A stretch of DNA of 64,000 nt. It comes from Anthopleura xanthogrammica (Eukaryota; Cnidaria; Anthozoa; Actiniaria; Actiniidae). Position numbers and translations under genes: made by a program. The DNA is taken from assembly GCA_964019055.1 (NCBI GenBank), contig OZ025215.1, forward strand, positions 1,719,001-1,783,000, written 5' to 3'. Of this stretch, positions 11,739 through 22,376 are shown one piece after another (within the stretch, counting starts at the first letter, position 1; each line of letters opens with the position of its first letter). The notes below the pieces were generated by a model. The model worked only from the letters and a program-made list of their open reading frames with translations. It ran no database searches and had not been told where the DNA came from.

Positions 11739-13117
11739 GGATAAGATATAAAAAAATTTTAAAAAATTTAACAATTTTTACCCTTCCTCTCCCACCTGAG
11801 TACCAAATTTGCCTCCTCCTGAATCAAATTAAGGTGGGCCCATAGTTGCGTGATGACCCTAAGAGCGTCTGCGTAGAAGGCTAGGCGGCCCTACAACGGA
11901 CAACAGATAATAATTAGCATTATCAAATTCATTAATATTCATAAGGCCAAACACAATAGAAAATCACGACCATGACCGAGTTTTTAAATTAGCAAGAGAT
12001 TCGTCCTGATTTGCATACAACTTTAACTAAGATTTTCTCGGCGAAAAGTGCTTTTATCTTGAAAATTTAAGTAAAATTTAAGAGGGGTAGTCCATAAATG
12101 CCACCTAAGGGGTGCAGAATGGAAAAAATCGAAATCGCTCAAATTTTGTCAGAATGTAGGCCTTAATGAATTATAACTGTTATGTAAGTTTCACTGCGAT
12201 CGGATAAATAGTTTAGGAGAACGGCACCGAAAACCTTTTTTTCTGATCACTTCCGGTTTTTTCACTCGATTTCACCACATCCCCAAAAACCCTAAAAATC
12301 ACAAAATTCCTTTCGCATTCCACGGCAAACAATTTAATTTCATGATTAAGAGATCCTAACCCTCATTTGGATGGATTTATCAAGCATTTTGCTTAAAGTG
12401 GGAATATTTTATCGATTTTTACATTATTTTAATTATTTTGAGCAATATTTTATACCCTATGTTGCAAGGCTAATATCTCCAATGGTACATCGATTCACAT
12501 AAATTAACTACTACAGGGAGAAAGAGCAATGTTTTATCTTTACTTTTATCAAATAAAATTTTGGGGCACTTGAAAATTCGAATTTTGGCAAGACGAAATA
12601 CAACTCCTATTGACCCCCAAAATCATGACAACTTGAGTCGTAAGCGGTCACGCTTTATGCGAAAGATAAATTATTTGGTCCATTAAACTGCTTCTAATAG
12701 ACAAGAAACTCGATGGTGTAGAAGATAAAACGTTTATTGACATTCTCAGAAAATATTAAAAGAATCCAAGTGAAATTTTTATTGTTTTAGGACAACCAAG
12801 TTGAGTCTTCTTGTTGTGTCACTCGATACTAACGATTTGCCCCTTCGATTTTCGATAATATTTGGTATAGATTGTCTTTAAAAATCCTCAATCACAATAT
12901 AACAACCTTACTAATACAGTATGAACAATTTGTACCTTATTACACTTGGATTTGTAGAAAATAAACTCGTTGAATCCAGGCGCCATGCGAATAACTCAAT
13001 AGTCCAACTGACTTTGCAGGGTTACGTGACAAATATTACCGTAGCCCGTCATCACTCTATCAGATTTAACTCGTAAGTGGACTGCCTACCGCCAGATATT
13101 TTAATAGAAATATTTAT

Positions 13118-13218
13118 TCAACACCATAGAAAATACAGCCAATCAGAATGCAGGAAAGCCGTTGTATATTCGTCGGTATTTCACTCCTTCAAATCATGCG
13201 CATTTGTGTTTTCTATGG
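13118..13218. mobile_element. Small MITE inside the large element
   Basis: ACACCATAGAAAATACA at the left and TGTGTTTTCTATGGTGT at the right. Another right-type terminus (TATTTTCTATGGTAT) sits at about 13560. Confidence 0.5.
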
Positions 13219-13265
13219 TGTGGGATAAACTGGTTATACGATGGTTTCTCGTGGCATACCGTGAA

Positions 13266-13552
13266 TCCCGGGGGGATACTCCCTATAATTAACTATACGG
13301 GGAAGCTCCGCCCGAAAGGGGTACTTTTTTCAGGCCACACGTATAGAAAAGGGGTGGAAATTTGTGAGTTTTGGTATAAAAAGGGGTAGGTTTTCTTCAA
13401 AGGTATATGATAGGGGTACCTTTTCAGGCAAAAAAGGTATAAAAAGGGGTACCTTTTTGCTGAAATTTGGTATAGAAAAGGGTAATGAGTCCGGTCGGAG
13501 CATCCCCGTATGAAACGACCCGAAGTGCTCCCCCCCCCCCCCCCCCGGGCCG
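13266..13552. repeat. GTATA/GGGGTA dispersed repeat, copy 1
   Basis: Starts GGGGGGATACTCCCTATAAT with ACTATACGGGGA, contains several GGTATAAAAAGGGGTA blocks, and ends GAGCATCCCCGTATGAAACG before a poly-C run. The ends form an inverted repeat (GGGGAAGCTCC / GGAGCATCCCC). Other copies at 20905-21128 and 32873-33155. Confidence 0.7.
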
Positions 13553-13639
13553 TGTACTTGTATTTTCTATGGTATACACACTCGCCCTGAAGAATCGTTT
13601 GTATACTAGAAACAATCGAAACAATTGTATAACTTTCAT

Positions 13640-14477
13640 TTCAAATGGTTCTAAACCTTCATAAAACTCTTTTAACGCACTAAGTCAAACTTTTTAAACT
13701 TTTTAAGGAACTAGTTTCTTTTAAAACGTAGGAAGGCTGAGCCCCTCCAAATTCTTGAAGGGGGTGGGGGGCTATAGCCCCCTTCTCCGCCGCCTCTGAG
13801 TTTGTGATATAAACTGATGATCTTGACAGAAGCGAGCTGGGTATCTGTTTTTAACATGGAACCGAAAACAAAACAAAATTGTTTGTAAATTCTGGCACTA
13901 CTGCCTTGCGTTTTCTTGGTCTCCTACAGGATGCATGGGGAGAGGGAGAGGGGTCATAAAAAATTAAATACGACATCCAAACTAAAAGGTCCCATTCGCC
14001 CCACCCTAAACCCTCCAGTTTCGATCTTTTAAAATGAAAAATGATGTTTATGAAGCATAAATATATTTTCACAAAAACATGAAGAGTGTGGACATGGGTT
14101 ACGTTCTGCGACTATGACACACAGTTGCATGTTTTGCGCAATGGTCTCTATCAGTATGTAAGGTGTTTTTTGTAGTGATGACATTGCAGAAGTGCCCTGA
14201 AAACATTTTATCCATGCATGTTACTGTACTGCATTTGCTTCTTCATGCAGTCTTGCACTTTTCCAGTGCCCATCCTTGTTTCTGGATAGTTGCGTTGGAA
14301 GGCGTGGCATCACTTGACTGAGGGTCTCAATCTCAGTTTTTGCGGCTAACGATTAAAATTTTTGCTTATTTTAACGGCTAACGGTTAGGTTTGTTTTCAC
14401 TAACGGTTAACAAAAAACTTTTTGCCTAAGATCATCTGAAACCAAAAACAAGTGATGCCACGGCAAGGCCGTCCATG
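13640..14477. other. Core of the TTAA element
   Basis: Unique-looking AT-rich sequence with a small hairpin (GGGGGCTATAGCCCCC near 13768) and TAACGGTTA-type repeats near 14370-14410. No protein recognised. Confidence 0.4.
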
Positions 14478-15479
14478 TACGAGTTAAATCAGATAGAGTG
14501 ATGACGGGCTACCTGTGGTAATATTTGTCACGTAATCCTGCAAAGTCAGTTGGACTATTGAGTTATTCGCATGGCGCCTGGATTCAACGAGTTTATTTTC
14601 TACAAATCCAAGTGTAATAAGGTACAAATTGTTCATACTGTATTAGTAAGGTTGTTATATTGTGATTGAGGATTTTTAAAGACAATCTATACCAAATATT
14701 ATCGAAAATCGAAGGGGCAAATCGTTAGTATCGAGTGACACAACAAGAAGACTCAACTTGGTTGTCCTAAAACAATAAAAATTTCACTTGGATTCTTTTA
14801 ATATTTTCTGAGAATGTCAATAAACGTTTTATCTTCTACACCATCGAGTTTCTTGTCTATTAGAAGCAGTTTAATGGACCAAATAATTTATCTTTCGCAT
14901 AAAGCGTGACCGCTTACGACTCAAGTTGTCATGATTTTGGGGGTCAATAGGAGTTGTATTTCGTCTTGCCAAAATTCGAATTTTCAAGTGCCCCAAAATT
15001 TTATTTGATAAAAGTAAAGATAAAACATTGCTCTTTCTCCCTGTAGTAGTTAATTTATGTGAATCGATGTACCATTGGAGATATTAGCCTTGCAACATAG
15101 GGTATAAAATATTGCTCAAAATAATTAAAATAATGTAAAAATCGATAAAATATTCCCACTTTAAGCAAAATGCTTGATAAATCCATCCAAATGAGGGTTA
15201 GGATCTCTTAATCATGAAATTAAATTGTTTGCCGTGGAATGCGAAAGGAATTTTGTGATTTTTAGGGTTTTTGGGGATGTGGTGAAATCGAGTGAAAAAA
15301 CCGGAAGTGATCAGAAAAAAAGGTTTTCGGTGCCGTTCTCCTAAACTATTTATCCGATCGCAGTGAAACTTACATAACAGTTATAATTCATTAAGGCCTA
15401 CATTCTGACAAAATTTGAGCGATTTCGATTTTTTCCATTCTGCACCCCTTAGGTGGCATTTATAGACTACCCCTCTTAA

Positions 15480-15821
15480 GTAACACATGACCTAACTATC
15501 CTAAACCTTTGATAAGTGAGATAAAACATTCGCGTCCGACCTTTATGGGGCTAAAAAGGCTCTTGGAATTGGCGAGTCTTGGAATGTTTATCATCGAGCT
15601 CTAGAATACTTGCAAAGGCAACCCAGTGAACGCTCCAAGAGCGTCTAGTTTTCTTAAACACTCGGATTTCAATTATTGTGATTGAAGTAAGTCCGTGATT
15701 CGCGAATTTCATTCCCCCTTGATGCGTGATCTGCTTATTTTGAAGTCCATGATTCGTGAAAATTCTTTTTACACCCTAAATCGTTCTATCAAGGTTATTC
15801 ATTAAACGTATTTCGTGATTC
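15480..15821. other. Upstream region of the ankyrin gene
   Basis: About 340 bases with repeated GTGATTCGYGAA blocks (15695, 15748, 15814), which run into the 15-bp minisatellite. No clear promoter motif. Confidence 0.4.
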
Positions 15822-15825
15822 GTGA

Positions 15826-16432
15826 AAATGCAGACTGACAAAATGCAAACTGACAAAATGCAGACTGACAAAATGCAGACTGACAAAATGCAGACTTGGA
15901 AAATGCAGACTGACAAAATGCAAACTGACAAAATGCAGACTGACAAAATGCAAACTGACAAAATGCAGACTGACAAAATGCAGACTGACAAAATGCAGAC
16001 TGACAAAATGCAGACTGACAAAATGCAGACTTGGAAAATGCAGACTGACAAAATGCAAACTGACAAAATGCAGACTGACAAAATGCAAACTGACAAAATG
16101 CAGACTGACAAAATGCAGACTGACAAAATGCAGACTGACAAAATGCAGACTGACAAAATGCAGATTGACAAAATGCAGACTGACAAAATGCAGACTGGGA
16201 AAATGCAGACTGGGATAATGCAGACTGACAAAATGCAGACTTGGAAAATGCAGACTTGGAAAATGCAGACTGGGAAAATGCAGACTGGGAAAATGCAGAC
16301 TGGGAAAATGCAGACTGGGAAAATGCAGACTGGGAAAATGCAGACTGGGAAAATGCAGACTGGGAAAATGCAGACTGGGAAAATGCAGACTGGTAAAATG
16401 CAGACTGGGAAAATAGAGACTGGGAAAATTAA
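15826..16432 (+). repeat. 15-bp minisatellite (AAAATGCAGACTGAC), about 40 copies
   Basis: Units AAAATGCAGACTGAC with TTGGA and TGGGA variants clustered in blocks: the TGGGA type dominates the 3' third. Each unit holds an ATG. The frame stays open through the whole array and into the signal-peptide exon starting at 16452. Confidence 0.95.
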
Positions 16433-16451
16433 AACCAGTTATGTAGTCAGT

Positions 16452-19400
16452 ATGAAGCTTAACCTTGTGTTGTGCTTTCGGTTGTTAACATCGATTGCCT
16501 TAGCAGCGCCAGACAGAGAAGCGTTTAACACTTACGCAACACGAGGTAAAGTTTACTATTTTCGTTCTAATCTCGCCTCTTCTACCCTCCCCTCCCCTCC
16601 TCAGAACACAAATTATGAAGCATCACTTAACTTAGTAATTTCCAAATGATTCCTAGTTACGATATTATTTATAATGTGGTTTTTTGCAAGCAAAATAAGA
16701 AGGATAAAAAACATTATAGAAATAACATGAAATCGAAAGGAAAAAGCACATTTAATTCATTAGGCTTTCGTTTCCATAGCAACAGATGGTGTTCCCGCCA
16801 AAAGGCAAACATAATTGCAAAATAACAACAAACAAGTTAGAAACAATACGAAATGGAAAGTAAAAGGCAAGTTTTAATTTATTTCATGTGTGTTTCGTTT
16901 TCTTTACAAACGCGGTTACGTTCCCGCCAAAACAAAAAACAAAAAACCCACAAAAGACCAGGCCAAGAATCATACCCGGAAGCAAAACAATACACAGTCT
17001 TCTAGACTCCAGACTCCAGTCGGAAAGAATATGCAACGATGCAGAAAAACCATCAGTGGTTAAATCTCATCGATTTCTTGAAGGAAAATGTACTTTATCT
17101 TACATTATATCGTGGTCTAAAGTCCTTGTGTATTACTTTTTGTTTATTTTCATGGATATCTTAATCTGTTGTCGAAGAAATCATGAACCAGAAGGAAACA
17201 TTGAGCGGCCATTGGAGATGGAGGAACGTCATCAGGTATGCTTGTTTTAACAACAATAAATTCAATACTTTAGGACGACAAGAGGGTTTAAATCAATCAC
17301 TTGAATGTTTATAAAGTATGTCTTAAAATGTTTTCGTATAAACATTTCATGTAACGACGAATCTTATTTTCACTTTCAGATAAGTTATATTTGTGTCCAT
17401 CGCGTTAATTTCTTTACATGTAAATGGCAATTTTGGCTTGACTTTCGCGTTAATTTTCTTTATTTGGAAGTATTTTTGCCCTCAATTCGCGTTAATTTAA
17501 GTCGCACTAATTTCCAATACTTAATTTCCGTAGTCAAGAGTGTTAATTTCCTATAATAAGGTATATAGAAAATAAGACTCGAAGATATGTTTTATGATTG
17601 TAAAAAAAACCTGTTTCCAATTAATAAATAGAGATTATCACATGTTAAGAGCCTGATATCGTTTTTATTCACGAGTTTCCCGTCATATCGCGAACAAGCG
17701 AGTCTTTATCAGGTATGCTTGTTTTATGTGTAATAAAGCATTTTTCTTTATAAACAGTAGGTATTTAATTAGCGATATATATTTTGATAGGAAAGTCTTG
17801 AGATTTAAACATTGGAAACCAAAAGTTATGTTTAGAAAAAATAGTAACTTATAATTATGAGCTTAACTTTTTTTTTTATTATCAATATTATTTATCTTAT
17901 CAATTATCTAATTTATCTCTTACTTCGTATTTTATCTATTTTTTTCCATATTTTTATCATTTCTTATTTTTATTTCTATTTTTCTAGTTAATGAAATTCT
18001 TGTAATGTTGATAGTAATATTCCACAGGACCAGGTTCAAAATGAGAATGCTGCAAAGCAGAGGCAATTCTTCAATGCCATACAAAATATGGATATCGAGG
18101 GAATTCAGAGCTTTATAGATAAAGAGGGATTTGAAATGAAATCTGCTAAAGAAACCCCAGTAAGTGTTAGTCTTATATGAACTGAATTGTGGCTAGAATG
18201 ATATATTTTCTGCAGTGTTTCAAGGAGGAACACTATATACAATAGGACCGTGGAGCACCCTAAAATAATTATATAAATATATGATATATATATAAGAGGA
18301 TAGTATAGGAAAAAGTAGTGGGGCTAAGATTGGAAAATATAAGAGACTATGATACTAGTACATATGGGAGAAGGGTCCCCCCATCTCCGATGTCTCTGAT
18401 ACTGAGAGAGACCAAAAAAAACTCTATGCAAATGGTGATCGAGAGACAAGTGCAGTACATTGCTGCTTAAGAGGCAAGCTAAAGTCTGAACTTACAGTAC
18501 TTCACTTAGTTTTTTGAAATAATCTTTGAAATTGGTAATTCAGGAAATCTGGTTATAATCCGCCCCCTCCCCCCCAATGTCCCCAAGTATGCAATTAACA
18601 AAATACAAATATTTTTCTGAAAGATTTATTCAGATGCACATATTCATTAATAATTAATAATGGTAATAGAACTGAGTGGAGTGCAATTTGGGCTGAAATC
18701 GCAAGAGTGATTACAAAATTGCACGACCGCACAGCGGGAGTGCAATTTGTTAATCACGAGTGTGATTTCTGCCCAAAATTGCAAGACACTCAGTTCTATT
18801 ACCTATTAATCATTTCCATTTTGAAACTTAATATATTAAAATACTCAACAGTTATATGTAGCTTCAAAAGTGATTGTTTGACAAAATGATGCAATTAATG
18901 ATTCAAAATAGTGCAATTAATGCTTAAATCGCACACTTTGTAGCCAATCAGATTGCAGGATTTGCTAATGATTTCAAAATGGATATGATTAATTGTTTAA
19001 TATATCCATTTTGAAATCACAAGAAAATCCTGCCAGCTGATTGGCTCTGTCAGCAGTGTGATTTATTCATTAATCGCACCATTTTGAGTTTTAAATCGCA
19101 CTGTTTTGAAGAGCCAATCAAATTGCTAAAAACAAAATTTAACCAATCAGATCACAGAAAACAAAAGCCAATTCAAAGCATGAGAAAAAAAATTTTGAAG
19201 GAGATTTTCTAGGTGAAAATGGATGAAATTTAAAAAAGTGTATTTAAATTTTAAATTCCTACAGCAGTAGTAATTTCAAAAATGGATATAAATAGGTGGT
19301 AATTAAACTTCATGTCATGCAATCTTGGTCTGAAATCAAACTCATGATTAACAAATTGCACTCCTGCTATGCGCAGTCTTGCAATTTTGTAATCACTCAT

Positions 19401-22304
19401 TTGATTTTAGACTAAATTGCACTCCACTCATGATCAGTTCAATTACCATTATATAACTTTTGCATTTATAAGTTAATTAATCTTTAATTATAATAATAAT
19501 AGATAAATATTTGCCTTATTTATTATTTTACAATATTTTTTCTTGTTTTCTAGAGTGAGAAAGAAGCATTTCATTTCTTTGCTGAAATAGAAGATGATGC
19601 AATATCATCAGATGAGGATTTTAAAACAATATTCCATAAGTTGTTAGATGCTGGATGCCAGATAAATGCTACAGACAGGGTAAGATTTGTAAATATCTAA
19701 TATAGTTTATACAGCTATTTCAAAAAGGTTGCAGGTGAAGGTTTTGTTGCATGTTGCATGTTGCATGTTGCATGTTGCATGTTGCATGTTGCATGTTGCA
19801 TGTTGCATGTTGCATGTTGCATGTTGCATGTTGCATGCTGCATGTTGAATGTTGCATGTTGCATATTGCTTGTTGCTTGTTGCTTGTTGTTTACCAAGCT
19901 TGAAATATATATTATATTAATATATGTAAATAATATCAGCACAGAAGAAAATATGCTGGAAAAAACCTGCAGACAAATTTTGAGAAAAATCCCATATATT
20001 GTTGTGAGCTTTCGCTGCTTGAATTCACATCACCCATACTGCATTTCGGGATTGGAATATATGCAACAAGCAGCATGCAATAAGCAACAAAACCTTCACC
20101 AACTTTTTTTGAAATAGCTGTATATACGTATATGAATTATATGTATGTGCATTCGTTATGTATGTGTATGTATATTATTATGGGATTGGTCTTTATTACA
20201 GCCAGAGGGGGGGGGGGGGGGGGGTTACTGATGCAAAATTAGGTCTGCCATATGATTATAACTTTTTCCAACCCCCTTGCTTTGTATTATGTACATTTTG
20301 TTGTGCTCCTAGCAAGGAACCTTTTGAAGGAATCAAGTTTAACTTGATTGTACTCTATCAATGAAAGCTAATGAGAATAGGATACAATAATAAGACCTTT
20401 TAAAATGAGTGAAGTTTAAGAGGGATACAAAATGGCAGAGAGCAAGTTAACATAATAAAAATCTTACAATCCAGTGGCTCAATGATGACTCCAAGATTAA
20501 CTAACCATGTGCTGGATATATATAGTGTTACATATATCCTGTTACATGAAAATGGAAGTGAAAATATGAGACAGTAAATTAAAGATACTATGAATTAAAA
20601 ACACAACACATTTCTTTCAGACTTTATGCCAAGAATTTAATTTATGTCAAATAATTTTATCTTTTTAATTTTCATTTTTTGAATAGTTTGGAAATACTCC
20701 TTTGATGCTGGCTGCAGAAAAAGGGAACTTATTAGTTTTAGGATTGCTACTTGATAAAAAAGCAGACCCAAATAAGTCAAATGTGAGTTATAATACTTAT
20801 AAATTACTGTGATTCTCAATATTCTGCAAGACCAGATATTTCAACTTGACTTGTTGTAATATTGTTTTTTTGCAGTCGTCAATTAAAAGTAATCTGTGAG
20901 TCATTCCGGGGGGGGGGACTCCCTATAATGGACTATACAGGGATGCTTAATGCCTAAAAGGTATAGGAAAGGGGTGGGGATTTTTGGTATAAAAAGGGTA
21001 GATTTTCTTCAAAGGTATAAAAGGGGTACTTTTTTGCTGAAATTTGGTATATAAAAGGGTAACTGGTGTTGAGAGTCTGGGTAAAGCATCCCTGTATGAA
21101 AGGACTTGAAGTATCCCCCTCAGGGAGTGACATTACCTTTTAAATTTTTGACTTGCAGCAGTGAAAAACCAAATTCCAATTATGGGCAACTTGAAACTAC
21201 CAGGTTTGCAGATTATATTGAGAATTGCAGTAATAGGAACATATTGTTATTTTCTGACCTCTTCCTTTCTCTTATTCCATAAAAAAGGACTCTCAGAAAG
21301 AGATGGTTCATTATTTAGGAGAAAATAGAAAAAAAATAGATTGAAATTGTTTCTACTCCAACCCCCCACTAAGCTAGTATGCTCCATTTTTTTCAGAATG
21401 AACCCTCTCTTTATATTCAACATTTTGTAGGGAGGGGAGGGGGGGAGGGGGAAGAGGGAGGGAGTCAAGAGGGAGGGAGAATCAATTCAAAATTACATGC
21501 AAATTATGAGGGTCCCCAAAATTCTTTCTTGCATACGTTATCTCTAGCCAACCACTACAAATTTAAAATGTGCCATATGTGATATTCAGTAACATTTTTT
21601 TTTGTTATAAGGATGCTAACAATGGTCCCCTTCACTGGGCATCGAAAAATGGAAAAAAAGAAGCAATAAATTTGCTGCTGCGGTACAAGGCTAATGTCAA
21701 TGCACAAAATGAGGTACTGTAATTAACTTTGTCAGTCAATAGGGAGCTTGCACGTCTTGCATGACATTTTAAATGTCAATTCAAGACCGGGGGGTACTTT
21801 CATATAAAAAGGGCAGGGGTTACCTAAAAAAATATATTTATTCCCTAAAGCAAAGAGTTTTGAGAGTGGTCCTGGTTTAACTTCAATACTAACAATTTTC
21901 ATCAATTATAGTAATAAATAAGCTTGCACGTCTCGCGTGACATTTGAAATATCATTCCAAGACCGTGGGGTACTTTCATATAAAAAGGGCAGGAGTTAGC
22001 TCAAAAAGAAATTTTAATCCCTAAAGCAAAGAGTTTTGGGAGCTATATATATATAGTGCTTCTGGTTGAACTTCAACCCACAAGGCTTGCTTCACGATAA
22101 ATTAACTATGCACTTTTTTATCTAAAGGGTAACCAAACTCCTCTACATTTAGCAGTCGAACAAGACAAGAAGAATGCGGTCCGACGTCTAATTGCCAAGG
22201 GTGCTGATACGAACCTGAAGGATTTGAAAGTAAGTGTGGCACTAGTGCCATGATAGAGTCTTTGAAACATTATTATGCTGTAAATTAGGAAAAGTTGGAC
22301 TTTC

Positions 22305-22376
<72 letters not shown>

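Larger units (their letters stand above)
12082..15475. mobile_element. 3.4-kb element with about 1-kb terminal inverted repeats and TTAA flanks
   Basis: The left arm runs from GAGGGGTAGTC at 12082 to about 13075; the right arm from about 14478 to 15475 is its near-exact reverse complement. I noticed one base change near the outer end and a 4-base indel near the inner end. Both sides are flanked by TTAA (12078-12081 and 15476-15479), consistent with a TTAA target duplication. The 1.4-kb core holds no transposase frame and carries nested repeats. The superfamily is unsure: TTAA points to piggyBac, but the GAGGGG terminus is not typical. Confidence 0.8.

Noticed and set aside
15776..16231. Minus-strand frames (SVCIL and LHFVS repeats)
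   Set aside because: Reverse strand of the 15-bp minisatellite; no start context or neighbours.
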